Below, piece by piece: positions 36,210 through 45,344 of a stretch of 64,000 nt of DNA. The DNA is taken from assembly GCF_025833875.1 (NCBI RefSeq), contig NZ_JAOYOD010000001.1, positions 4,340,001 to 4,404,000 on the forward strand. Reading direction: 5' to 3'. Made by a program: the position numbers and the translations under genes. The stretch's first letter is position 1, and each line of letters opens with the position of its first letter. Under the pieces are notes generated by a model. It was not told where the DNA came from. It worked only from the letters and a program-made list of their open reading frames with translations, and made no database searches. This DNA is from Reichenbachiella ulvae. Lineage in GTDB: Bacteria > Bacteroidota > Bacteroidia > Cytophagales > Cyclobacteriaceae.

Positions 36210-37484
36210 ATGTTATTGGTTTCAGATATAATTGACAACAAAGACAAGTACATCGCAGGATTAGAAAAACGTGGTATAGATAACGCCAGCGCTCTATTAG
36301 AAGAGATCATAGAGTTGGACAACAACCGCAAAAACATTCAGGCTGAACTGGATGAGGTTTTGGCGGAATCCAACAAAATCTCTAAATCTATCGGGATGTT
36401 GATGAAGGAAGGCAAAAAAGAGGAAGCCGAAACCGCTAAGCAGAAAACTTCAGATCTGAAATCAAAATCTAAAGAGTTGGCTCAAATGCAGGAGGATAAC
36501 AAAATCCAGCTTAGAGATTCTCTTTACCAAATCCCAAACATTCCTATAGAAGAAGTACCTGCAGGAAAAACTGAAGAGGACAACGAGGAGATTTTTTGCG
36601 TAGATAGTCTACCTGAGCTAAGCGATGACGCCCTGCCTCATTGGGACTTGATCAAGAAATATGACATCATTGATTTTGATCTGGGAATCAAAATCACTGG
36701 AGCGGGATTCCCTGTTTACAAAGGAAAAGGCGCTCGATTGCAGCGATCTTTGGTCAACTTCTTCTTAGATGAAGCGGACAAGGCAGGCTATCACGAAATC
36801 CAACCTCCAGTGGTGGTAAATGAAGCTTCTGGTTATGGAACTGGGCAGCTGCCAGACAAAGAAGGCCAGATGTACCACCTAACAGATACAGATCTATACT
36901 TGATACCTACAGCTGAGGTGCCAATTACCAACCTATATCGTGATGTGATTTTGGATGAAAAAGATTTACCAATCAAGAATGTAGGTTTTACGCCTTGTTT
37001 TCGTCGAGAAGCAGGTTCATGGGGTGCTCATGTAAGAGGTCTCAACCGTCTTCATCAATTCGACAAGGTCGAAATCGTTCAGGTGCAGCATCCTGACAAA
37101 TCATTCGAAACGCTAGACGAAATGGTGAAGCATGTGGAAAATCTCTTGAAGAAACTGGAATTACCTTACCGTATATTAAAGTTATGCGCAGGAGATTTAG
37201 GGTTCACCTCTGCCATCACGTATGATTTTGAAGTGTATTCTGCAGCTCAGAAAAAATGGTTGGAAGTAAGCTCTGTCAGTAACTTCAAAAACTATCAAGC
37301 CAATCGCTTGAAGCTTAGATACAAAGACGAAAACAACAAAAAGCACCTTCTTCACACCCTGAATGGTAGTGCTCTAGCCCTGCCTAGAATCATGGCAGCA
37401 TTGATCGAAAATGGTCAAACGGAAGAAGGAATTAAAATTCCCGAGGCACTTAAGAGTTATACGGGATTTGAAACCATTCAATAA
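36210..37484 (+). CDS. serS: Seryl-tRNA synthetase
   Basis: Charges tRNA-Ser with serine. With ATG at 36210 the protein has 424 residues, the family's standard size, and starts MLLVSDIIDNKDKYIAGL as homologues do; the open frame reaches back to 36150 without support. Domains: the N-terminal antiparallel coiled-coil arm (about 28-100) that grips the tRNA long variable arm, and the class II catalytic core with TAEVPITNLY, FRREAGSWG (motif 2) and the motif 3 region NGSALALPRIMAA. The GNAT gene starts directly after the stop codon. Confidence 0.96.
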   Translation: MLLVSDIIDNKDKYIAGLEKRGIDNASALLEEIIELDNNRKNIQAELDEVLAESNKISKSIGMLMKEGKKEEAETAKQKTSDLKSKSKELAQMQEDNKIQLRDSLYQIPNIPIEEVPAGKTEEDNEEIFCVDSLPELSDDALPHWDLIKKYDIIDFDLGIKITGAGFPVYKGKGARLQRSLVNFFLDEADKAGYHEIQPPVVVNEASGYGTGQLPDKEGQMYHLTDTDLYLIPTAEVPITNLYRDVILDEKDLPIKNVGFTPCFRREAGSWGAHVRGLNRLHQFDKVEIVQVQHPDKSFETLDEMVKHVENLLKKLELPYRILKLCAGDLGFTSAITYDFEVYSAAQKKWLEVSSVSNFKNYQANRLKLRYKDENNKKHLLHTLNGSALALPRIMAALIENGQTEEGIKIPEALKSYTGFETIQ

Positions 37485-37940
37485 ATGGCTGAAGTAGCAA
37501 TTAGAAAAGGGAAGGAAAGTGATCTGCCAGTAGTACTCGAATTGGTCAAAGAACTGGCAGAGTATGAAAAAGCCTTAGATGAAGTAGATAATACACTCGA
37601 AAGAATGAAAGAAGATGGGTTCGGAGCAGAACCTGTCTTTGGTTTTTTTGTGGCAGAGCAGGGACAACAGATCATAGGCTTGTCGTTGTACTATTACAGA
37701 TACTCTACCTGGAAGGGCAAACGACTATATCTGGAGGATCTAATCGTGACCGAATCGGAAAGAGGTAAAGGCATTGGAAAGCTACTAATGGATTCAACCA
37801 TCCAATATGCAAGAGATCAGAATTGCTCAGGCATGATGTGGCAGGCACTGGATTGGAACGAGCCTGCCTTGAAGTTTTACGAAACCTATGGCGCTAGATT
37901 CGACTCTGAGTGGGTCAACTGTCACTTAGATTTCGAATGA
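37485..37940 (+). CDS. GNAT family N-acetyltransferase
   Basis: A 151-residue GCN5-related acetyltransferase that transfers acetyl from acetyl-CoA to an amine. Seen: the CoA-binding motif ESERGKGIGKLLM (about 88-100) after the strand LYLEDLIV, and a C-terminal ALDWNEPALKFYETYGARF segment typical of the diamine/phosphinothricin-type subgroup. The substrate cannot be predicted. It begins immediately after the serS stop with no gap, so it is translated from the same message. Confidence 0.88.
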   Translation: MAEVAIRKGKESDLPVVLELVKELAEYEKALDEVDNTLERMKEDGFGAEPVFGFFVAEQGQQIIGLSLYYYRYSTWKGKRLYLEDLIVTESERGKGIGKLLMDSTIQYARDQNCSGMMWQALDWNEPALKFYETYGARFDSEWVNCHLDFE

Positions 37941-38242
37941 GAATGAACGTGCTTTAATAAAGTCCGAAAAGACATCACCTTATCACCATATCGGCTTATC
38001 ACATCCATTTGTAATTTAGCACCGTGCTGGTCCTGGTAAGCCTGGATGTCTTTGGCCGACTTGGCAAAGTATTGAAAAGCATAGGTTGTACCCTGAGGTT
38101 CTTCGCTCATTAGTTGGAAAACCTTACAGTCAGAAAAGAAGCCAGTTGCCAAAACATCCTTGACATGGACCTCTTTCATCCAATTCAACCAATCTTCTTC
38201 AATCCCTTTGTCCACGTTCATCGTAACGTTATATAGTACCAT
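37922..38242 (-). CDS. DUF4286 family protein
   Basis: A 106-residue protein of the DUF4286 family, common and uncharacterised in Bacteroidota. It begins MVLYNVTMNVDKGIEEDWL and has the conserved WMKEVHVKDVLATGFF segment; the fold is predicted to be a dimeric alpha/beta ferredoxin-like barrel. The C-terminus is His/Ser/Lys-rich. It converges on the GNAT gene and overlaps its 3' end by 19 nt. No function can be given. Confidence 0.82.
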   Translation of the reverse strand: MVLYNVTMNVDKGIEEDWLNWMKEVHVKDVLATGFFSDCKVFQLMSEEPQGTTYAFQYFAKSAKDIQAYQDQHGAKLQMDVISRYGDKVMSFRTLLKHVHSHSKSK

Positions 38243-38395
38243 ATTTCGGCTTTTTTATTTAATGCAAAAATTCATTAATCCACAGTAACATCAAAGTAAT
38301 AGATTTATTTATGGCATTCGTCGAAGAATTCAGAATAGTGTAAGAACAAAGTTTACATTTACTATGAACTCGATATTTTCAAAGATTTACTAAAC

Positions 38396-38905
38396 ATGGG
38401 ATATCAAAGAATAGAAAGAATAAGTGAGGTTTGGAAACCCATAGAAGGATTTTCCAACTATGAGGTGTCTAACAAGGGAGCGATCCGAAGAAAAGCCAGA
38501 ACAACATGGCACAGTGGATCTAAGAAAGATATTCGATTAAAAGAAAAAGTCATGAGACAGCGCTGGAACAAAACATGCAAATGTTTTTTCCTCGACCTAC
38601 TTCATGACGATGGCAAAAGAAGAACTGTCTATCCTCACAGAGAGGTAGCAAAAGCTTTTTGCATCAACATCCTTCCAGAAGAATATACAATGATTGTTCA
38701 CTTGGACAATAATCCAAAGAATAATGATTCAACCAATTTGGAATGGGTATCACCGTCAGAGCACATGTCATTCCAGTTTGAGGTTGGTAACAAAAACAAC
38801 TTCAAAGTATGGAAAACAAGAAAGAAGAGATACAAAAATGGCTTCAAAGCACCTCGTAAAAAAAAGAGTGAATTTGAAGAAGAAGAGTCAAGAAAATTAG
38901 CTTAA
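38396..38905 (+). CDS. Free-standing NUMOD4-HNH endonuclease
   Basis: A 169-residue protein with a NUMOD4 DNA-binding motif (residues 11-32, EVWKPIEGFSNYEVSNKGAI) and an HNH-type nuclease domain (about 78-125): HREVAKAF, then H102 in VHLDNNPKNNDSTNLEWVS with Asn110 and Asn114 at the positions expected for the metal and DNA contacts. The C-terminal 40 residues are Lys/Arg-rich. Such proteins resemble phage and intron homing endonucleases, but no intron, intein or phage gene is near. It stands alone in a 700-nt interval between DUF4286 and the second CHAT gene. Confidence 0.83.
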   Translation: MGYQRIERISEVWKPIEGFSNYEVSNKGAIRRKARTTWHSGSKKDIRLKEKVMRQRWNKTCKCFFLDLLHDDGKRRTVYPHREVAKAFCINILPEEYTMIVHLDNNPKNNDSTNLEWVSPSEHMSFQFEVGNKNNFKVWKTRKKRYKNGFKAPRKKKSEFEEEESRKLA

Positions 38906-38960
38906 GATACAAACCAGCCTGACTTAACGTCCAACCACTCTTTTACCTAACCTAAATTTT

Positions 38961-41900
38961 TTACCTTCCTATCAAAATGAAAGTGGACCAATAGAATGGG
39001 TGAGCCATTTCGCCACCTGCTTCTATTTGTTTCATTTTAGCAGCCTTAAGCGCACTCGCATAGGCTTGAGGCGTTTCCCTACCCCTTAAGAACCCCTGAT
39101 AATAACTAGTCATCAGTTGAGTGGATGAGGTAGTTGGAACTGTCCATAGAGAATATGTAAGGTTCTTTGCGCCAGCATAGATCATCGCTCTTGTGAACCC
39201 TAGTGTTCCCTGACCTGAGAGTTGATTACCAATTCCAGTTTCACTAGCCGAAATGGTCACCATGTCAGCATTCAAATCCAAATCATACCATTCGCCTGAA
39301 AACAGTATCCCATCGTCAGAACCACTTTCTTTTAACAAAACACCAGAAAATTCAGGTTCACTCTGGTCTACAATCACGTGCGTCGCAAAATGGATATAAC
39401 TATAGTTACCGATAGTGCCAGATTTGGCCCATTCTTCAGTCGCATCACCTCCTATATAGCTATCCGCTTGTCCACCATTTTGGCGAAACATATTGGCGAT
39501 TGCCTCAGCCTCGGTTTTTGAATCAGGCATAGCACCAATCTGATTTTCGCTGATCGATAGGGATGTTCTTAGACTCATAGCAACCTCAGCCTCATCGTAG
39601 GATTTTTCTTTGGCAGCTTGCAGTGCATCTATAGAATTTTCAAAAGTCAATGGAGCCAGGACCAGTCCATTTTTATTACCACCAGACTGATTCGTGTTTT
39701 GATCTGAGAAAGTTTTGATGAGCAAGTTGACCGATGGAGAATAGGAAATATTATACTCCCTGAGTAGATAGGGTAAAGTAGCAAAATCCATAGCTCCCGG
39801 ATTCACTTCTTTAGTCAGCAGTGCTTCGAAGGGGATGGTTAACATATTCCCGTCCTGGACTATGATCAGGCTTTTGATTTGATCAGGTATCTCAAATGGA
39901 AACAACTGCTTGTAAAGCGTCGCAGCATGGCGCAAATAGTCTCCATCATTCTTGCTAACAATCGCCTGTCTCAAGGAAGCAATCGACCTCTCAAAATCAT
40001 TTTTCTTACGTGTCTTACTGATCTTGAAATCAGTCTTGGAAATTTGAGCAGTATATAGGCTGCTAGATCCTGAATAATAAGAAAGGATCATCGTAGTATC
40101 ATTCAAAAATCCCTGAACCTCTTCAAGTGACGGGACTTGATTGGAATACTTTAATTCATAATAATCTGGATAGTCATATTCGAACTGATAGATCAGATCC
40201 TCATATTCTTGATTGGCAGTTTCTAATTCTCGTTGATAAAAATCCAGCATACTCCCCTCTGGATAGGCTGCTAGTTCCTGTGTGTAGATACTGATGAGTT
40301 CCTTCAACTCATTTTCTTGATACAGAACAGTCTCTGGAATATCACCATATTTCTTAGGGTTCGTTTGTGCAACTGAGGAGTAAAGAACTGCGCCCTTGTG
40401 CTTTTCAGTAAAAAAGAAAAAACGGTTTTCATATTCTTTCTTCTTCTCGGCGTAACTTTTACCATCACCTACCTGCTGAACATTGCTCTCACTTAATAGC
40501 TCAGTCAGTGTAAAAGCAGCAGATACAGAAGATTCATAAATACTGCTCACCAATTCACCCATCTCCTCTTTGTCTCTTCTCTGCGTATAGGACTGACGAA
40601 TTTTGTCAATCAGTTCATCACTTAAAATAAAATTCTGAAGCGCTACATCCAGGCCCTTGATGTTTTCACCATTTCTAAAACCAGCTTCCAAGAGCTCTCC
40701 CTTATATCCCAAATAGAATAGTAAATCCTTGTTATCAAAGAAATTGACCAACACAGGGTTGACGTAGACATTTTCATCCTCAAAATCTATAATGCTCGAA
40801 CTGATTGCGTTTTGAATGTAATCCAGTGCAGATTGAATATCTCCTTGTTCTCCGTATACCCTGGCGATGTTATGGTAAGCGTTGGCCACATCTGGATGGT
40901 CATGCCCGTGGATGGCTATGTCAATCTCCAAGGCCTTTTTGAAATACCTAAGTGCCAATTCGAATTCGCCAAAGAAATAGTAAATACTGCCAAGGTTATT
41001 ATTAGCAGCCGAAGAGTTCACATGATGCTCCCCAACTAGATTGAAGTTGATATCTAAAACCTGATTGTAATACTGTAATGCCTCCGGAAATCGCTCTTGC
41101 ATCATGAAGGTGTTACCCAAACCCAAAACACTTCTAACCGTGCTCTGGTGCTCCAAACCTATGGTCAGTTCATATAAGTCAAATGCCTGCTGATAGTATT
41201 TTTCTGCATTCTGAAAATCGCCTGTATTCTTTGATACATCAGCGATACCCAGATAGATCGCTCCATATTTTGGGTTCTTCTCGTGTAAAAAGTTCTGATA
41301 TACATTCTGTGCCTGACGATAATACTGCATGGCCATATCATACTCGCCACTATTCTTGAACACTTCAGCCATTCCTACATAGGTAGTAGCCACATCAGGG
41401 TGGTTTTCACCAAAAACCTTTTTATTGATTCTTAAAGCATGCTCATAATATTCTGTGGCCAGATTGTAAGAGCCTTTATTTCTATAGAGGTTTCCTAGAG
41501 CCAAATAGGAATTGGCCACATAGGGATGCTCTTCGCCCAGAATATTGATATTGTTTTCTAGTGCATTCTGAAAATGTTTAAAGGCATTGGCATATTGATT
41601 CTTTCCAAAATAAACATTGCCGATACCTAAACTAGTCGGAGCAGAAAACAAGACATCTTCATGAAATTCATGATTGGCAATGTCCCAGGCATTTTCGTAT
41701 TCTGCCAGAGCCTGATCATGCTGTCCTGATAAAAAATGTATGTTGCCCATATTTATCAAGGCATTGGCCTTTTCAATATCCCATTCGCCCAGATGTTCAC
41801 CTGACATTTTGTAGGCCTCCTTGGCCAACTTCATGGCTTTTTCTAGATCATAGGTACCACAGAGGTTTTCAGCAATTTTGTTATCGGCAGCAATGATTCC

Positions 41901-42092
41901 CCGCCAATACCCAATCTTGACATAAATCTCTCTTGCCTTTTCAAAGTTGTAAATCGAGCTGTCGTGGTTATTAAAAAGTAAAAAGGTATCACCCTTGTGA
42001 AAATGGTCATCTCCCAAGGTTTTTTGAGCAAAAGCAGAATTATAAATACAGGATAATAGGAGCGTTTGTACTAAAACAATTCTAAACTTCAC
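38961..42092 (-). CDS. Exported TPR-CHAT protein with Ser in place of the catalytic Cys
   Basis: A 1043-residue protein: signal peptide (cleavage near AFAQ, residue 23), about ten tetratricopeptide repeats of the kinesin-light-chain type (to about residue 430, with repeated HPDVAxxYxxxAxVYxxxG units), a helical linker and a C-terminal CHAT domain (about 740-1043). The dyad His is present (His905, in HFATH), but the nucleophile motif reads ISASETG with Ser950 (codon AGT, complementary to 39243-39245) where active members have Cys. The start codon is GTG at 42092. The terminal HPFYWSTFILIGR is typical. It may be an inactive or altered protease. Confidence 0.87.
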   Translation of the reverse strand: MKFRIVLVQTLLLSCIYNSAFAQKTLGDDHFHKGDTFLLFNNHDSSIYNFEKAREIYVKIGYWRGIIAADNKIAENLCGTYDLEKAMKLAKEAYKMSGEHLGEWDIEKANALINMGNIHFLSGQHDQALAEYENAWDIANHEFHEDVLFSAPTSLGIGNVYFGKNQYANAFKHFQNALENNINILGEEHPYVANSYLALGNLYRNKGSYNLATEYYEHALRINKKVFGENHPDVATTYVGMAEVFKNSGEYDMAMQYYRQAQNVYQNFLHEKNPKYGAIYLGIADVSKNTGDFQNAEKYYQQAFDLYELTIGLEHQSTVRSVLGLGNTFMMQERFPEALQYYNQVLDINFNLVGEHHVNSSAANNNLGSIYYFFGEFELALRYFKKALEIDIAIHGHDHPDVANAYHNIARVYGEQGDIQSALDYIQNAISSSIIDFEDENVYVNPVLVNFFDNKDLLFYLGYKGELLEAGFRNGENIKGLDVALQNFILSDELIDKIRQSYTQRRDKEEMGELVSSIYESSVSAAFTLTELLSESNVQQVGDGKSYAEKKKEYENRFFFFTEKHKGAVLYSSVAQTNPKKYGDIPETVLYQENELKELISIYTQELAAYPEGSMLDFYQRELETANQEYEDLIYQFEYDYPDYYELKYSNQVPSLEEVQGFLNDTTMILSYYSGSSSLYTAQISKTDFKISKTRKKNDFERSIASLRQAIVSKNDGDYLRHAATLYKQLFPFEIPDQIKSLIIVQDGNMLTIPFEALLTKEVNPGAMDFATLPYLLREYNISYSPSVNLLIKTFSDQNTNQSGGNKNGLVLAPLTFENSIDALQAAKEKSYDEAEVAMSLRTSLSISENQIGAMPDSKTEAEAIANMFRQNGGQADSYIGGDATEEWAKSGTIGNYSYIHFATHVIVDQSEPEFSGVLLKESGSDDGILFSGEWYDLDLNADMVTISASETGIGNQLSGQGTLGFTRAMIYAGAKNLTYSLWTVPTTSSTQLMTSYYQGFLRGRETPQAYASALKAAKMKQIEAGGEMAHPFYWSTFILIGR

Positions 42093-42153
42093 TTTTAAAA
42101 TATTATTTTGAAAAGACCCACATGGAAGTCTGTTTTATTTCTTTTTTTTTGAT

Positions 42154-42167
42154 ATTGCACATGCAAT
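42154..42167. promoter_or_regulatory. Short dyad between the second CHAT gene and the OmpL47-like gene
   Basis: ATTGCA and TGCAAT separated by CA lie in the 125-nt divergent gap, roughly midway. This could be an operator for either gene. Short AT-rich dyads also occur by chance, and I see no second copy. Confidence 0.25.
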
Positions 42168-42217
42168 GTATTTAAACACATTATTTATCTGAAAGTAAAT
42201 TTAAGTTATTATTAGTT

Positions 42218-43954
42218 ATGAGAAAGTTTTTTATACTTCTCCTGCTTTGTCCCGTATTCCTTGTCCAAGCTCAGGAAAAACAAACAGTAGAAGCTAATTA
42301 CTATGTCGGTGAAGACGGCAAGCTTTACTGGCATGGGAAAAAACCTGTTTATATATTCATAGCTGACAATCCCGATGGCAATAACGCCGTAAAATTAAAA
42401 AGTGAAAATCAAGCTCAGTATACCAATCCTCTCTATCTAGATACTGAGGGGGTCAACTATATACGCTCCAATTGGGCTGCCGATTCTGAACTGAATCAGA
42501 TCAGTCCCAAAATCGAATTGCTGTTTGAAGTCTACCGTGACAGTGAGGCGCCGGTGACTAAAGTTTCATTGGATGGAGCGAGTTATTACAAAAATTCTGA
42601 AGGTAAACAGTACTTTGGAAAGGGCTTAAAACTAGCCGCTACTGCAAATGACCGCCATTCTGGAGTTCAAAAAACTTTCTACAGCATCAACAATGCACCT
42701 TTCAGCACATATTCGGAAGCTGTTGCCTTGAGCCAAGGTCAAAAATATGATGTTAAAATTTACTCAGCAGATAATACGGGCAATGTAGAAGCCATCCAGA
42801 TGTTCAATTTTGAAGTGGATATGGTGGCTCCAAAATCTAAATACACAGCTGAAAAAGATTACAGTGGAATGATATTTTCTCCTCGTACTTTGATTAAAAT
42901 CAGTGCTGAGGATCTGGCCTCTGGAGTCAAAAGCATCAAATACAAAATTGATGAGGGTACAGAAAGAGCATTTGGGACTCAAATAGGGTTGTCTCAACTT
43001 TCAGAAGGTGACCATAGCATCAAATTCTTCGCAGTAGATCAGGTAGGAAATCAAGAAACCGAACAAAGCATCAACTTCTATTTGGACAAAACAGTACCTG
43101 AGGTGGAAGCAACCATAGTCGGGGACCAATACCAAAGCAGAGGTCGCGTATTTATCTCCACTAGAACTAAAGTAAAACTAACTGCTGAGGACAACAAGGC
43201 AGGCGTAAAGGAGATTAAATACTCATTGAATGGTGGGGAAATTCAAACCTATTACGAGCCATTTGCCATCGAAAAAGGAAACGGCAGCCAGGTGGTGACC
43301 TACTTCGCTACTGACAATGTCAACAATACTTTCGAAGGAAAACTGGAGGACAAAGGCTTGAGCAGAGCTGCTCTTAACATAGACATGTCTCCTCCTGAAG
43401 TGAATTACAGCTTCAGCGGCAAGAAGTATATATCCAGAGACACCGCATTCATCACTAGCCAATCCACCATTGACCTTTCTGCTACTGACAATGACAGTGG
43501 AGTCAAAAACATAGGATACAAAATCAATGGAGAAACGGGCCAGGACTATGAAGGCCCAATCAAAATAGCAGAAGAAGGTTATTACAACATCGATTTTTAT
43601 GCTACTGACCAGGTAAACAACCGCAATACCAAAAACTTCGCTTTTGTGGTAGACAACACTGGGCCTGCTATCGAAAACATCATCAGTATGGAGTCCATCG
43701 GCACGATTGAGCTCGATGACAAACCTGGAAAACAAATCAAGGTTTACTCTAGCGGTACCAAGCTCTTCCTTGGGGCCACCGATAAAGTACTGGATACAGA
43801 TAAGATCTATTATACAATTGATGGAAAACCAGAAGTGGAATATACCAAACCTATTACCCTTTCTAGTAAAGGATTGGTGACTTATTCCATCCGAGCTACT
43901 GACAAATTAGGAAACGAAACCAAGTCAGAGGTGTTCGAAATATTCATAAAGTAG
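42218..43954 (+). CDS. Exported protein with OmpL47-like/Ig-like repeats
   Basis: A 578-residue exported protein: signal peptide (cleavage near LVQAQ, residue 19), an N-terminal domain (about 25-105) and about five repeats of roughly 95 residues, each with the pattern Y-x-(I/L)-(N/D)-x-G then a ...ATDxxGNxE block (for example YSADNTGNVE, FAVDQVGNQE, YATDQVNNRN, RATDKLGNET). These are OmpL47-type beta-sandwich repeats found in surface proteins of spirochaetes and Bacteroidota. There is no membrane anchor or T9SS C-terminal signal that I can identify. It is divergent from the second CHAT gene. Confidence 0.8.
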   Translation: MRKFFILLLLCPVFLVQAQEKQTVEANYYVGEDGKLYWHGKKPVYIFIADNPDGNNAVKLKSENQAQYTNPLYLDTEGVNYIRSNWAADSELNQISPKIELLFEVYRDSEAPVTKVSLDGASYYKNSEGKQYFGKGLKLAATANDRHSGVQKTFYSINNAPFSTYSEAVALSQGQKYDVKIYSADNTGNVEAIQMFNFEVDMVAPKSKYTAEKDYSGMIFSPRTLIKISAEDLASGVKSIKYKIDEGTERAFGTQIGLSQLSEGDHSIKFFAVDQVGNQETEQSINFYLDKTVPEVEATIVGDQYQSRGRVFISTRTKVKLTAEDNKAGVKEIKYSLNGGEIQTYYEPFAIEKGNGSQVVTYFATDNVNNTFEGKLEDKGLSRAALNIDMSPPEVNYSFSGKKYISRDTAFITSQSTIDLSATDNDSGVKNIGYKINGETGQDYEGPIKIAEEGYYNIDFYATDQVNNRNTKNFAFVVDNTGPAIENIISMESIGTIELDDKPGKQIKVYSSGTKLFLGATDKVLDTDKIYYTIDGKPEVEYTKPITLSSKGLVTYSIRATDKLGNETKSEVFEIFIK

Positions 43955-43971
43955 AAAACAAAATTGAGTAT

Positions 43972-44008
43972 AAAAAAGGCTCATTCTGAACTAGAATGAG
44001 CCTTTTTT
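43972..44008. terminator. Bidirectional terminator between the OmpL47-like gene and the ABC permease
   Basis: A perfect 10-bp stem (GGCTCATTCT at 43978-43987 with AGAATGAGCC at 43993-44002) with a 5-nt loop, flanked by six A before and six T after, so it works on both strands for two converging genes. Confidence 0.92.
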
Positions 44009-44027
44009 ATTTCCAATTAGTTGTGAT

Positions 44028-45344
44028 TTAACTCTTCATCATGAACCACTTCGCCAATGTTTTGTAATTGACTTTGGTACCGTGCATGAAGATCCCTACT
44101 CTGTAGATTCTACTAGCCAGCCAGGTCGTAAAAATAAACCCGCCAATCATCATGACCATGGATAGACCAATCTGCCATATCGGCACATCAAATGGAATTC
44201 TCATCATCATAATCACGGGAGAGGTAAAGGGGACCAGAGACAGCCAAAAAGCCAAATTGCCATGAGGATCATTGATCACAGCAGACAAAACTGCCACCGA
44301 AAATATCAGCGGAATAGTAACCGGAAACATAAATTGCTGAGAATCTGCATCACTATCTACCGCAGATCCAATCGCTGCAAACAAGGCCCCATAGAACAAA
44401 TATCCAGCTAAGAAATAGAAGACAAAACAAGATATGACCAAAGGCAAATTGATCTGACCTATGGCGCCCATCGATTTTTCAATTACGGCTTGTGCTTCTG
44501 TTTGCTGAGGAGTAGCAGCTATCTGATTGGCTTGCTGCATCGCCTCCACCTGCTCAGGAGACATATCTCCTCCTACGAAAGTAGTAATACCTGTAACTAT
44601 CGCGCTAGACAACAGCACCCAAAGCAAAAACTGACTGAGTCCAACACCTCCTACACCTATGATCTTTCCCATCATCAAATGAAAAGGTCTTACAGAGGCA
44701 ATGATCACTTCGATGATGCGATTCGTCTTTTCTTCAATCACACCTCTCATGATCTGGGCACCATATAGGAATATGAAAAAGTATATCAGAAATGCACCGA
44801 TGTAGCCTACCACAGTAGCACCGCCCGTACTACTCTCACTTTCCTCTCCAGTTTCTGACAAATTCACCGTCTGAACGTGGACGCTAGCCCACAAATTGTC
44901 CAGAAACTCCTGGTTCAACCCAGAATTGATGAGCTTGATATTTTCAATTTTGGACTTAATTACTCTTTCCAGATCGGATTGCAAACCAAATCCAGGGTTC
45001 TGAGTAGAAAAGAAGCGAATACCTTCTGGTTTTTCGATCGACATTTCGGGAATGTATAACAAACCAAAAACCTCATTGTTGTTCAAGGCAGATTTGGCTG
45101 CTTCTAAATCTTCGTCTATATAGACATAGGTCATATTGTCCGAACTGACAAACTCTTCACCAAACAAACCTGATTCATCCAATACCTGAATTACTTTTTC
45201 ATCGCCATCTCGTGTGGCCAGCCATATTGGTACTACAAATAAGCCGGAAAACAGAATTGGCCCCAAAATGGTCATGATCAAAAAAGACTTCTTTTTTACT
45301 CTAGAGAGGTATTCACGTTTTATGATTAGGAAAATATTATTCAT
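44028..45344 (-). CDS. ABC transporter permease, NatB-like
   Basis: A 438-residue permease of the ABC-2 type. Seen: an N-terminal helix (about 20-42), a long exposed loop (43-180), and a cluster of six or so helices in the C-terminal half (about 180-430), including the EEKTNRIIEVIIASVRP motif typical of NatB-like exporters. Substrate is unknown; NatAB of Bacillus exports sodium, but related proteins export other molecules. Its ATG overlaps the ATPase gene by 8 nt. Confidence 0.87.
   Translation of the reverse strand: MNNIFLIIKREYLSRVKKKSFLIMTILGPILFSGLFVVPIWLATRDGDEKVIQVLDESGLFGEEFVSSDNMTYVYIDEDLEAAKSALNNNEVFGLLYIPEMSIEKPEGIRFFSTQNPGFGLQSDLERVIKSKIENIKLINSGLNQEFLDNLWASVHVQTVNLSETGEESESSTGGATVVGYIGAFLIYFFIFLYGAQIMRGVIEEKTNRIIEVIIASVRPFHLMMGKIIGVGGVGLSQFLLWVLLSSAIVTGITTFVGGDMSPEQVEAMQQANQIAATPQQTEAQAVIEKSMGAIGQINLPLVISCFVFYFLAGYLFYGALFAAIGSAVDSDADSQQFMFPVTIPLIFSVAVLSAVINDPHGNLAFWLSLVPFTSPVIMMMRIPFDVPIWQIGLSMVMMIGGFIFTTWLASRIYRVGIFMHGTKVNYKTLAKWFMMKS

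Noticed and set aside
43223..43735. 170-codon open frame on the minus strand inside the OmpL47-like gene
   Set aside because: It is antisense to a well-supported repeat protein, has no signature, and its composition is that of a shadow frame.
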